Part shown: piece after piece, positions 1 through 8,600 of the stretch
Layout of the letters: each line of letters starts with the position of its first letter
How positions within the stretch are numbered: position 1 is the stretch's first letter
NCBI RefSeq assembly: GCF_947492645.1
Contig: NZ_CANLMZ010000001.1
Coordinates: 310,001-374,000, forward strand
Direction of reading: 5' to 3'
Source of the DNA: an uncultured Pontibacter sp.
GTDB taxonomy: Bacteria; Bacteroidota; Bacteroidia; Cytophagales; Hymenobacteraceae
DNA length: 64,000 bases
Made by a program: the position numbers and the translations under genes
The notes under the pieces: generated by a model
The model's input: only the letters and a program-made list of their open reading frames with translations
The model's database searches: none
Told to the model about the DNA's origin: nothing

Positions 1-56
1 ATTGCGTAAACTCTATCTCTATGAAGTTTGTGCCGGTAGAAGACCTGGAAAAATAG
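1..56 (+). CDS. msrB: C-terminal end of a methionine-(R)-sulfoxide reductase (MsrB), partial
   Basis: The window opens inside a gene whose last codons read CVNSISMKFVPVEDLEK and then TAG at 54-56. This matches the C-terminus of MsrB proteins, in which the catalytic cysteine sits in an RYCxNS motif followed by a short beta strand. The reading frame stays open to the left edge. A second MsrB-like gene begins 21 bases downstream on the same strand, so this is probably the first of a tandem pair. The assignment rests on only 17 residues, but the motif is characteristic. Confidence 0.72.
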   Translation, partial: CVNSISMKFVPVEDLEK

Positions 57-77
57 ACCTGGAACAGTAATAACAGT

Positions 78-395
78 ATGTTTAGGCACAGGGGCAGAGT
101 AGACAATAATAGGCTTACGAAAGAAGAAGGCGTTTATACTTGCTCTAGCTGCGGCAATCTGCTTTTCGAGGCGAGTGCAAAGTTTAGTGTTGGCTCCGGC
201 TTTCCTAGCTTTTGGGCGCAGGTAGGGGAGGGTGTTGTGCATAACCCACTAAATAGTTATGGCCAATACCGGGTGCAGCTGCTGTGCAGTAAATGCCGGC
301 AGCACCTGGGCCACCTCTTCGAGGATAACCGCACCCCGACCAATGTGCGCTACTGCATTAATGCGGGGGCTATAAAATTTAACTCTGAGCCTTAG
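78..395 (+). CDS. msrB: MsrB-like methionine-(R)-sulfoxide reductase, short divergent paralog
   Basis: A 105-residue protein of the SelR/MsrB family, which reduces methionine-R-sulfoxide in proteins. Two CxxC pairs (CSSC about residues 22-25 and CSKC about 70-73) should bind the structural zinc. GHLFEDNRTPTNVRYCINAGAIKF-type residues at the end carry the catalytic cysteine in RYCIN. In most family members the central motif is SGCGWPSF; here it is VGSGFPSFW, so the cysteine that often acts as the resolving residue is a serine and the tryptophan is shifted. It is shorter than usual (about 130-150 residues) and lacks the usual N-terminal TExPF segment. It lies just behind another msrB and may be co-transcribed with it. 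Confidence 0.85.
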   Translation: MFRHRGRVDNNRLTKEEGVYTCSSCGNLLFEASAKFSVGSGFPSFWAQVGEGVVHNPLNSYGQYRVQLLCSKCRQHLGHLFEDNRTPTNVRYCINAGAIKFNSEP

Positions 396-408
396 GTATG
401 ATATAACG

Positions 409-1338
409 CTACTTTGTTTTAGCGTAATATACCTTTCCTATAAAAGACCGCACAAACATGTTCAGGCGCATGTTGGCTTCATAATCATGCCCTGCCAGAA
501 AATCTATTCTGTTAAAGGTAGCGTCTGTTCTCGTCCAGGAGTCGGGGGTGTAGCCGGGGCTGTTTATACTTACTTTGATTTTGTTGGAGATCGGGTCCTG
601 GCTTACATTCAGGTTAACAACGTAGGAGGCAGGCACCTTACCTTCCTTAGCCTCATAGTTGGGGTAGTAATTAAAGGCCGGCCCTTTGTTTGGGCTTTTA
701 GTAGGATTGTTGCGCTGCATAAGCACAACTGTGTTGTTTACCAATCGCTTTATACTTTCGCGCTGGCGCTTTTTAAAGCCCTTAGAAAAATTAATGCTAT
801 CTATAGCGAAACTGATGATACCGGGCTGTTCCACGTTAAGTGGCTCATATAGTTCATTAACTGTAATAAGCCTTTTAAACGGGCCTGCTACAATGCTATC
901 GGTGTAAAAGTCCTGCTCGTGCTGCAGAAAATTCTCCTCTGGCGAGAAAAGTTTTAGTTCGTTATACAAATCATCTTGCACACCTCCTCTTAACTTGCCG
1001 ATGCCGCTGTTTGGCCGCAGGTATAACTGATAGTATACGCCTGGTTGATTCTCAATCACGAGCTTATCCAGCGAGGCTACCAGAGTATAGTTATACTTGC
1101 GGTAGCGCTTCCTGGCCGTAGTATCTACATCAAAGGTGTGCTTCTCTTGCCCAAGCGTTTCTATTTTCTGCAGAAACCAACCATTTACGCGGTTAAACTG
1201 ATAATCATACTTATCGCCGGCGTTATTAGAAAAAGTAAGCTTATCTATAGTTACGGGTCTTTGGTATAGATCAGGCGTACACGACCAGGCAAAGAGCCCC
1301 GTCAAAATCAAAGCAGAAAAGTATAGCAGCTTTTTCAT
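409..1338 (-). CDS. Putative outer-membrane or periplasmic lipoprotein, unknown function
   Basis: A 309-residue protein with a lipoprotein signal peptide: MKK, a hydrophobic core and a lipobox ending FAWSC, with the lipidated cysteine near residue 20. The rest is soluble and probably beta-rich. A segment near residues 185-200 (KGFKKRQRESIKRL) is strongly basic. I do not recognise a named domain. It lies convergent to the msrB gene with only 13 bases between the stops, and the minus-strand gene at 1500-2096 lies upstream behind a terminator, so it is probably transcribed from its own promoter in the AT-rich gap at 1339-1440. Function cannot be assigned from sequence. Confidence 0.75.
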   Translation of the reverse strand: MKKLLYFSALILTGLFAWSCTPDLYQRPVTIDKLTFSNNAGDKYDYQFNRVNGWFLQKIETLGQEKHTFDVDTTARKRYRKYNYTLVASLDKLVIENQPGVYYQLYLRPNSGIGKLRGGVQDDLYNELKLFSPEENFLQHEQDFYTDSIVAGPFKRLITVNELYEPLNVEQPGIISFAIDSINFSKGFKKRQRESIKRLVNNTVVLMQRNNPTKSPNKGPAFNYYPNYEAKEGKVPASYVVNLNVSQDPISNKIKVSINSPGYTPDSWTRTDATFNRIDFLAGHDYEANMRLNMFVRSFIGKVYYAKTK

Positions 1339-1447
1339 ATAACTTTGTTTTAGAGTTAGCTATACTAATTAACTAAGTTTTTAGTTATAAAACAACAGTC
1401 ACTGCTCTGTTTTCATTGTATACTCTTTAAACATCTTATTAAAACAA

Positions 1448-1479
1448 AAGGCACCTGCCGAGTTGCCGGCCGGTGCCTT
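1448..1479 (-). terminator. Intrinsic terminator after the 1500-2096 gene
   Basis: Arms AAGGCACC (1448-1455) and GGTGCCTT (1472-1479) pair, with an inner GCCG/CGGC stem and one T/C mismatch. Reading on the minus strand the hairpin is followed by TTTTGTTTTAA, as expected for a Rho-independent terminator. Confidence 0.8.
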
Positions 1480-1499
1480 CTTCTATTTTGGTAACATAC

Positions 1500-2096
1500 T
1501 TATTGGTATACAGATGCGAGTACAACAACTACAACGGCTGTAATGGCAGCCAACCCTATGCCGGCTCCAGCTGCTACTTTACCGGCTTTTTTTCGGTGTG
1601 CCTGCTGCTCATACCCTTTCACATAATGTGGGTCTGTGAGGTAATTAATATTAGAGACTGGATTGCGGTAGGCTTTAGGCTTCGTTAAACCAATGGCTGC
1701 GGAACCAGCCAGGCCATAAGGAAAAAAAAGTGCACATCCCGCTGATCCCCACATTGCTCCGGTGCCTTTGTATAACCTCCTCGCATCATCGCTCCCTAAC
1801 TGGTACATCTGGTCCGGGTTTAAATAGTTGCTGCTACTGGTTTGGCTCTCGGGCAGGTTCTGTGTAAACACCTCTTTAGTGCCATTGGCAAAATGTATCA
1901 TAAATACATCAGCCTTGGGTAAAGTATGTAAAGCGCCATGCAGCGAGTCGGGGTGCTGATACACAATTTCCTGCAGTTTTATCTCCAGTACACGCGCCAT
2001 TAGCTCGTCTCCGTTTAGCTTCACAATCCTGTCCTGGGCAAAGGTGGTTTGCAAGGCTGCGAGCAGCAACAGCAACAAAAGTATGCACTTCTTCAT
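1500..2096 (-). CDS. Secreted/membrane-anchored hypothetical protein, paralog of the next gene
   Basis: A 198-residue protein with a Sec signal peptide (poly-Leu core, cleavage after TTFAQ, about residue 21) and a C-terminal hydrophobic segment rich in Ala/Val (about 172-195). Residues 22-75 resemble the corresponding part of the neighbour at 2129-2854: both share KLNGDE/KRNGDE, an I-x-Y/KY motif, PKADVFMIHF/AKQDVFMITY and NGTKEVF/NGIKEVF. The shared module therefore defines a small secreted domain duplicated here, while the C-terminal halves differ. The gap between the genes is 32 bases, so co-transcription from the upstream paralog is likely. Function is unknown. Confidence 0.75.
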   Translation of the reverse strand: MKKCILLLLLLLAALQTTFAQDRIVKLNGDELMARVLEIKLQEIVYQHPDSLHGALHTLPKADVFMIHFANGTKEVFTQNLPESQTSSSNYLNPDQMYQLGSDDARRLYKGTGAMWGSAGCALFFPYGLAGSAAIGLTKPKAYRNPVSNINYLTDPHYVKGYEQQAHRKKAGKVAAGAGIGLAAITAVVVVVLASVYQ

Positions 2097-2128
2097 GGCA
2101 AGCAGATTAATTAAATTACATGTTATAC

Positions 2129-2854
2129 TTATCGCTGCGAGTTAAACCCAAACAACAAGCTAAACCTACCACCGTCTTTAGAAGGGGCAAAGGCGAAATT
2201 CACCGGAAAGTTAACTCCCTGGCTCTGGAAGTTTGTACCCACCGCCATCACTACTCCAGCACCGCCCAACGACACATTCGGCCCAAGGCCAAACTCAAAG
2301 CCTTTAGCTCCTCTTACTCCAATTAAGGCACTTAAGCTTGGCAGAAACTTACCCTGCTCCAGGCCGCCAACCAAGGGCACAAACTCAAATAAACCGGATA
2401 CACCGTTATCTAGGGTAAACACACGCGTTTCGAACTGCCACCCAAACTGTGTCATAAAAGCGTTTACATTCGTATCGTAGTCGTCGCGGATGTTGCTTCT
2501 GTACTTATCGGTGAGCACGGTAAAACCAATCCTGGGGCCTGATAGCTTCAGGTGCTCCTGCTCATACCTATACCCGCTCTGCTTGCTGCCATCTGCCTGA
2601 GGCACATTTCCGGTTGCCGGCTCGTTAAACACTTCTTTGATGCCATTCTCGTAAGTAATCATAAACACATCCTGCTTAGCTATCAAAATTACAGGCCCTT
2701 GCAGGTTATCAAAGCGTTTATACTTGATCACTTCTAATCCGATTTCCTGCACCTTTACCTGTATTTCATCGCCGTTGCGCTTTAGCAGCACATCCTGCGC
2801 CTGCGCCATAAAACATGGCACCAGCACCAGTAACACTAGTATAATTTTCTTCAT
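2129..2854 (-). CDS. Secreted hypothetical protein with N-terminal duplicated module and porin-like tail
   Basis: A 241-residue protein with a signal peptide ending QAQ (about residue 20). It carries the same approximately 55-residue N-terminal module as the downstream gene at 1500-2096 (NGDEI, YKRF, QDVFMITYENGIKEVF). Residues 95-241 alternate Gly and aromatic/hydrophobic residues (GPRIGFTVLTD, FGWQFETRVF, GLFEFVPLVGG, FGLGPNVSLGGAGVVMAVGTNF) and end in a beta strand, the pattern of a small outer-membrane beta-barrel. That fold is inferred from pattern only. It is probably the first gene of a two-gene unit. Confidence 0.75.
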   Translation of the reverse strand: MKKIILVLLVLVPCFMAQAQDVLLKRNGDEIQVKVQEIGLEVIKYKRFDNLQGPVILIAKQDVFMITYENGIKEVFNEPATGNVPQADGSKQSGYRYEQEHLKLSGPRIGFTVLTDKYRSNIRDDYDTNVNAFMTQFGWQFETRVFTLDNGVSGLFEFVPLVGGLEQGKFLPSLSALIGVRGAKGFEFGLGPNVSLGGAGVVMAVGTNFQSQGVNFPVNFAFAPSKDGGRFSLLFGFNSQR

Positions 2855-3115
2855 AAGCTTTGGTGTTTACCGCAGGATTTTCCTTTGCTAAAAATAGCTT
2901 TTTATCTATACTAAACAAATTAAATATCAGACATAAAACCCTAACTAACAGGTATTTTAAACGGTGTGTAAACTTGCAAATTGGCCAGCCATGCGTTGGC
3001 AGCTTATTTACCGGTGCTTGTACTAGCAGGCCACTTGATGCGGCAGCTTTAAAAAACTTTATACCTTGTAGTTCTGTAAAAGCAAACTATAGCAGCCACT
3101 ATATACTTATACTTT

Positions 3116-3496
3116 ATGTCCCGACCATCTTTCATTGCGTCCAGGTACAACAGTTTTAAATTTGCCCTAAAAGGTCTTGCCGCTGTTTTCAGATCAGAGC
3201 CTAACATGCACCTGCATGTAATAGCCAGCATTATGGTACTTATAATGGCCTACAGGTTTGAGGTTACCCGCACAGAGTGGTGCATCCTTATCTTTTGTAT
3301 TGGGTTAGTCTGGATGGCCGAGACATTTAATACTGCCCTCGAAACTATAACAGACCTGGTATCGCCGGAGCAAAACCTGCTGGCCGGCAAAACCAAGGAC
3401 CTTGCAGCGGGTGCTGTGTTGTTGGCGGCCATTACGGCAGCAGTTATTGGCCTCATTATTTTCGTGCCTTACTGGGTGTCGTATTTCAGCGTTTAA
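3116..3496 (+). CDS. dgkA: Diacylglycerol kinase / undecaprenol kinase family membrane protein
   Basis: A 126-residue integral membrane protein of the DgkA family, which phosphorylates lipid alcohols (diacylglycerol or undecaprenol) with ATP at the inner membrane. The signature MAETFNTALETITDLVSPEQN (about residues 68-88) holds the conserved glutamates and Asn-Thr-Ala-x-E motif, and KTKDLAAGAVLLAAI follows. Three hydrophobic segments fit the trimeric DgkA fold. In organisms without a full phospholipid-recycling system this family is usually an undecaprenol kinase feeding undecaprenyl phosphate to wall synthesis; which substrate applies here cannot be read from sequence. Divergent from the 2129-2854 gene across a 261-base gap in which I see no other gene. 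Confidence 0.92.
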   Translation: MSRPSFIASRYNSFKFALKGLAAVFRSEPNMHLHVIASIMVLIMAYRFEVTRTEWCILIFCIGLVWMAETFNTALETITDLVSPEQNLLAGKTKDLAAGAVLLAAITAAVIGLIIFVPYWVSYFSV

Positions 3497-3529
3497 ACAA
3501 ACATCTTTTCTTTAGATCATAGTGTTTAT

Positions 3530-3537
3530 TACCTTTG
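3530..3537 (+). promoter_or_regulatory. Bacteroidota -7 promoter element (TACCTTTG)
   Basis: Perfect match to TAnnTTTG, the -7 element used by the Bacteroidota primary sigma factor, 31 bases before the ATG at 3569. No clear -33 TTG was identified. Confidence 0.5.
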
Positions 3538-3568
3538 CGCTGCATTTAAATAAACAAGCCTTACAGGC

Positions 3569-3958
3569 ATGACAAAAGCAAAGAGTTTAGCACTAATAAT
3601 GCTGCTGGCAGGTATGATGATGGCTTGTAAACCGGGTGCATCGCCAAGTATACCCGCAGCAGCTACCGCCAATGCACAGGCTGCCCCCTGGTTAAGCCAG
3701 CTGATTGACGAGATAGAACAGGCTAAACCATCCAACCCTCCCGCCAAAATTTACCGTTATACTTACAAGGAGCAGGAAGTATACTACCTCACGGGCCGTT
3801 GCTGCGATATACCCGGCAAGCTTTATGACATGGAGGGAAACATACTTTGCGAACCAGACGGAGGTATAACAGGCAGGGGAGATGGCCGCTGCACAGACTT
3901 TTTTGAGAAACGGTCCAACGAGACTTTAATTTGGGAAGATAAACGAGAACATCAGTAA
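3569..3958 (+). CDS. Small lipoprotein resembling the DUF6970 family
   Basis: A 129-residue lipoprotein: signal peptide with the lipobox MMMAC (cysteine near residue 20), a low-complexity Ala/Pro linker, then a conserved domain with Y-x-E-Q-E-V-Y-Y-L, CCDIPGKLYDMEGNILCEPDGG and TGRGDGRC. Four cysteines in this block suggest disulphides or metal binding. I recall the pattern of CCD, a D-G-N step, and PDGGxTGRGDGxC from proteins labelled DUF6970 in Bacteroidota; the name is from memory and less certain than the lipoprotein call. It is followed two bases later by the DinB-fold gene and is probably co-transcribed with it. Confidence 0.7.
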   Translation: MTKAKSLALIMLLAGMMMACKPGASPSIPAAATANAQAAPWLSQLIDEIEQAKPSNPPAKIYRYTYKEQEVYYLTGRCCDIPGKLYDMEGNILCEPDGGITGRGDGRCTDFFEKRSNETLIWEDKREHQ

Positions 3959-3960
3959 CC

Positions 3961-4437
3961 ATGACAGGAAACGACGTATTAAAAAATTTATCAGAATATA
4001 ACATTTGGGCCAACCAAACGATGCTGGATGTATTTAGTGGCTTACCAAGCGTACCTAACAATGCTGCCCGTCTTTTTAGCCATGCCTTAAACGCACAGGC
4101 TATCTGGATTGCACGCATCACAGGCACGCAAAGCCCGGTTAAAGTATGGCAAGAGCATAACCTGGATGAGTTGAAGGAACTGCACAAAAGCGCATCTTAC
4201 AAAATAGCAGCGCTTGTAGCTAACGCTGATGAAGCAGAGTTTAACCGCCTGATAGATTACACTAACAGCCAGGGCAACAAGTACAGCACCCGCGTGCTGG
4301 ACATCCTGACGCACGCTTTTAACCACGCTACGTACCATCGTGCACAGGTAGCCACAGACTTGCGCAAGAATGGCCATACCCCTCCAAACACAGATTACGT
4401 AACGTATGTGCGTGAGCTGATGGGACAGGTGTTCTAA
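3961..4437 (+). CDS. DinB-family protein (four-helix metal-binding fold)
   Basis: A 158-residue protein of the DinB/YfiT superfamily. It starts with the typical N-L-x-E-Y-N-x-W-A-N segment and has the three metal-ligand histidines: one in FSHALNAQ (about residue 42) and two in THAFNHATYHRAQ (about 124-133). The family has a four-helix bundle that binds a divalent metal, and many members are thiol-dependent transferases or have no known substrate. The start ATG lies two bases past the stop of the lipoprotein gene, indicating an operon. Substrate unknown. Confidence 0.88.
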   Translation: MTGNDVLKNLSEYNIWANQTMLDVFSGLPSVPNNAARLFSHALNAQAIWIARITGTQSPVKVWQEHNLDELKELHKSASYKIAALVANADEAEFNRLIDYTNSQGNKYSTRVLDILTHAFNHATYHRAQVATDLRKNGHTPPNTDYVTYVRELMGQVF

Positions 4438-4541
4438 TTTGTGACAAAAGACCATTAGACAAAGAATTATTTGAAAAAGGAGATGGACTCTATTAAAAGT
4501 TCTACCCGTACGTTTTCTATCTAACGGTGCTTTGTCACAAA
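4438..4541. repeat. 104-bp segment bounded by imperfect inverted repeats
   Basis: The outermost 11 bases are a perfect inverted pair, TTTGTGACAAA (4438-4448) and TTTGTCACAAA (4531-4541). The similarity continues inward with small mismatches (ACCATTAGA on the left against the complement of TCTAACGGTG on the right) for about 28 bases. I see no target-site duplication and no coding capacity. It could be a miniature element or a long imperfect hairpin downstream of the DinB-family gene. Confidence 0.45.
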
Positions 4542-4586
4542 GTATAGATAGGTATACTTTCAAATTCTAAGTAAACAACCAAAACA

Positions 4587-4621
4587 AAAAAGGAGCTTCC
4601 CATATTGGAGAGCTCCTTTTT
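4587..4621. terminator. Bidirectional terminator between convergent genes
   Basis: An 11-bp perfect stem AAAAAGGAGCT (4587-4597) / AGCTCCTTTTT (4611-4621) with A and T tracts on both sides, placed between the stops at 4437 (+) and 4650 (-). Confidence 0.85.
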
Positions 4622-4649
4622 ATTTGTCTTTTGTCATATAATCAAGAGA

Positions 4650-5438
4650 CTACTCCAGCACCACCGTACCCAAGTCTTTTATCTGGTCCTGGGCTATACT
4701 TACATTGTCTATGGTTTTATTGTGCGCATCCCCTTCTGTATAAAACTTAACAGTATACGTGCCAGCCGGAACCCCTTTGATCAGGAAGTCTCCGGCATCG
4801 TTGGCAAACCCGCCAATAGTATCGTTGGCAGCCGATATAACATAAATGCCCGGTTTATATGCTGCTGGAGTTACCTTGCCTTTAATGCCGCCTGCTACAG
4901 CTTGCGTAATGGTGCGCACAACAGGCTTCAGGTTATACTGTCCGTTTCCTCTTGCCACTATGGATTTGGCGGCATCAAAGTCTAGCAGCAGCACATATGT
5001 CACATCACTTTCCAGGTCTGCGTCTATTTTTAATTTAACGCCGGAGGTTTGGCCGCTAGGGGTTTTAAGGCTCTTCACATCTCCGTTTTTAAGCACAAGA
5101 GAGTTATCGTTGCCAAGCACCAGCCTGATCTGGGAAATTCTGCCCGCGGGCAAAGTAGAGCTTGCCAGCAATGTATCGCGGCCGTTAGCGAAATCGAGCA
5201 GGTTGTAAACACCTGGGTTGATCTCATCCAATGTGATCCATCCTGATTCTGTATCACCGTTATCTTTGTGTACCTGCACCGACTTAATATCGATGTTTAC
5301 TGCAGCATAATCGCCAGGTGCATCGGTTAAGCGCACTTGCATTTTAGCAGTACCGCTTTCGTCGCTGTTACTGTCGCAGCCACTAAACATGGCAAGGCCG
5401 CTAAGCAATAGCGGAAGTATAAATATCTTTTTCATCAT
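4650..5438 (-). CDS. DUF4382 domain lipoprotein with carboxypeptidase-regulatory-like tail
   Basis: A 262-residue lipoprotein with lipobox LAMFSGC (cysteine about residue 21). Residues 30-165 fit DUF4382: AKMQVRLTDAPGDYAAVNIDIKSVQVH opens the domain, followed by a W-I-T-L-D step and GRISQIRLVLG. Residues 180-262 (GGIKGKVTPAAYKP, GGFANDAGDFLIKGVPAGTYTVKF) look like a carboxypeptidase-regulatory-like beta sandwich common in Bacteroidota surface proteins. It is predicted to sit in the outer membrane or periplasm; DUF4382 has no known biochemical role. It is flanked by terminators on both sides, so it is probably monocistronic. Confidence 0.85.
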   Translation of the reverse strand: MMKKIFILPLLLSGLAMFSGCDSNSDESGTAKMQVRLTDAPGDYAAVNIDIKSVQVHKDNGDTESGWITLDEINPGVYNLLDFANGRDTLLASSTLPAGRISQIRLVLGNDNSLVLKNGDVKSLKTPSGQTSGVKLKIDADLESDVTYVLLLDFDAAKSIVARGNGQYNLKPVVRTITQAVAGGIKGKVTPAAYKPGIYVISAANDTIGGFANDAGDFLIKGVPAGTYTVKFYTEGDAHNKTIDNVSIAQDQIKDLGTVVLE

Positions 5439-5608
5439 AATTGTACATTAAGGGTTTAACCCAACATTAGAGGCAGCCACAGAGGCAACAGTTAAAGCGT
5501 TGGAACTACAGTTAATTTAGTTTATTTAAAGTATAAGTTCTTGTTATGCGCCTATTGCCCTGGAATGGTTAAACGAAGAAAGTTGAACGAAATTACGTGC
5601 AGCCATAA

Positions 5609-5648
5609 AAGAAAGATGCCTGAAACTGTCGTCTCAGGCATCTTTCTT
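5609..5648 (-). terminator. Intrinsic terminator of the AsmA-like gene
   Basis: A 15-bp perfect stem (5609-5623 with 5634-5648, core GATGCCTGA/TCAGGCATC) and a 10-base loop, ending in TTTCTTTTAT on the minus strand. It lies 49 bases past the stop of the 5697-8702 gene. Confidence 0.88.
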
Positions 5649-5696
5649 TGTATAGTAATTTAAAATTGTGATATAGCTATATAAATAGCACAACTA

Positions 5697-8600
5697 CTAC
5701 TTGTTCCCTGATTTGGTTGTATCGTTTTTAGGCTGCGTTTTCGATCTGAGCAAATCTCCAATCTTATTTGTTGCCTGCTTCTTTATGTTTTGTTCAGCCT
5801 CTTTGCGTTTCTTTTCCAGCTCTTCACGGGCTTTCTGCTCAGCTTCGATTCTACGCCTGGTCAGTTCATTTTGTACGCTATCCTGCAGCTGTTGCTTGCG
5901 CTGCTCCAGTTGCAGTTTTGCATCGTCTACTTTACTCTGTACGGCACTCTTAACCAGATCCTTTGCCTGCTCTTTTACCGAGCCTCCTGCCAAGGCCACT
6001 TTAGGGTTAGATAGCGTACCGCCTATACTTAGGTTTAAAGTAACTCTCTCAGAGGTTGCTACTGCATTGTTGCCTAACAAACTTGCCAAACGTGTATTCA
6101 GTTCGCGGCCTACTTTGCCCGCAGGTACATTCAAAGCAGTTATATAGTCAATCTCTCCATTAACGTTATTAGAGCCGCCCACGGTCATATCCACATTGCC
6201 TACTTTCATATCAAACGGCCGAATAACCAGGCTGCCATCGATAATTTGCGCATCTATCTTTTTATTCTCTACCACAAAACTCTTCAGCTCTTCAAAATTG
6301 GTGAGGCTGCTTATTTTATCTACAATAGGCACATCGCGCACAGCAGCTTTAATTACATTTATTATACCATTACCATCTAAGGTCTTAAAGATTGGTGTCA
6401 TGTCCTGGCCCAGTTCCCCGGCAAAGGCAAAGCTTGTGTTAAACTTACCCTCCAGCAGCTTGGCGATAGGAGCAATGGCCTGAATTGTGTTAAAGGTGTT
6501 AAATGCCTCTTTGAAACCCAGGTTCTGGATGTCCAGCTTCATGTCGAACAAAGGCTTTTGCAGATCCTGAGTATTGTAGCTACCGCCAACTGCAAAAGTA
6601 CCACCCAAGGTGTTAAAGGTTACCTTGTTCAGCTTGGCTACTTTATCCTTTACCTGCACCTGCCCGTTTACATTGCTCAGCTTCATGTTAGAGTACAGCA
6701 CCTGCTTGGCATCAATATTAAGCGCCATATCTAAGTTTGCCGGCACTTCTACTACACCCTCGGCAGTTTCTTCGGCAGGAGCGCCGGCTTCATCCACCAT
6801 CCACTCATTTACATCAAAAGTGTTAGAGCTGATGTTAAAGTTACCGCGCAGAGACTGGTTATCAGCCAAAGCATAGCCTATGTAGTTAGAAACAGTACCG
6901 TTTGCCTGAAAGTCACTTTTGCCTAGCTGGCCAGCCATGTTTTGCAGGTTTACACGCTCATTGTTAAAAGTAGCGTTGGCCCTGCTGATTTTTATACCCT
7001 GCGGCAGATCGGTACTCACAAAGCTTAGGTTGCTGATGGCCATGGTGCCATTTGCTATAACGTTGTTATACTTCTCGGCTTCAATGTCGCTCAGTTTACC
7101 TTTAGCGGCCACATCAGCTGTGATTCTACCAGCTACTGTCATGCCTTCCTGCGGGAAAATCTTTGTAAGTTTGGCTAAGTCAAGTATACCTTTTATGCGG
7201 CCATCAAAAGCAGGTTTGTCTATACCCTGAATCAGCATGTTTCCTTCCAAAGGCTCGCCATCCAGGGTCATGCTAAAGCGCTGCACGTTCACGCGGGTAT
7301 CGTCGGTATTTCCGGTCGTGTTCCGGATATTGGTCACCATGCTCAGGTTTTGGATAGGTGCCGGAAAGTCTTTGGATTTGATATAGCCATTGGTCATGTT
7401 CAGGTCTGCGTTTACTACCGGCATACTCTTCTCCGAGTAAGTGCCTTTGGCATCGGCATCTACTTTAAGCAAACCACGCAGCGTCATGCCCTCTATCGGA
7501 AACACCTTCGTCATTTCAGCCAGATCAACATTTGCTTTCACATTGCCGTCAATCTGCATTACCTCCAGGCCTTTAACGGTTACTCGCGCATCTACAGGAT
7601 TTTTACCCAGGTCCATGTGAAACTTACGAATATCGATATTAGTGTTCTGGGGAGTGCCGTCGGTGCTTACCACACTCATATCAGCATTTACATTACGGGC
7701 AGCCTCTGGCAGGTCAGGGTATTTGAACATACCATCTATCACCTGCAGGTTTACACCGTAACCTGGCATCAACGTGTCTATCATACGGCCTTTAAAAAAA
7801 CCGTCAAAGCTTAACTTTCCTTCTGTCTTTATATCGTTAAACTGCTCGCTATACATACCCGGCACTATCGACAGCACATTTCTGAAGTCTGTTTCTGTGG
7901 CGCTAAAGGTAAGGTCAAAGTCAATGGCCTCTTCCGGCATCAGGATAGTACCATCAAACTTAAAAGGAAACTCGTTGATGCGGATGTTATTTTCTTTAAA
8001 AGTATAAAGGTATTTGTTCAGGTCCATGGCCATGGTTACATCGGCATTCAGCTTTGCATTTTCGATATAGTTGGCACCATCGTAGGTCATGGTAAAGCGA
8101 TCTGCGGTGGTTTTAGAATCCATGTCAAAAACATCTTTCTCAAAATCGCCCGAGCCGGCATGGTTTACGCCATAAAGCGCCGCACCAAAAGGGATACTTA
8201 AATCATCGTAAAAAAGCGTGCCGTTGTTTATCTCCCAGCCTTTAATGGCCATGCTAAAGTCTGAGGCCGCTGTGTCTGCTTCTGTGGCGGCTGTTGTGTC
8301 TGATAAAAAGATGTCCCAGTTCGCTTTTCCGCTTTTCAGCACAATAAGGCGTATAACAGGTTCGTCTAAAGTAACAGAGTTAACCTTCAGTTCGTCGCCG
8401 GAAATAACACTAGCCAAATTCAATCCCATTCTAAAAGAGGGAATTTGTGCCAAAGTGTCTGTCTGGAAAGAATCCTTGCCTACAATGGCCAGATTGTCTA
8501 CGCCAAGCGACAGGTTAGGGAAATCTCTGAACAAAGAAAGGCTAACATCATCTGTCTCATAGATAACGGTGGCGTTTATATTCTTTGCTATCTCTTTGTC

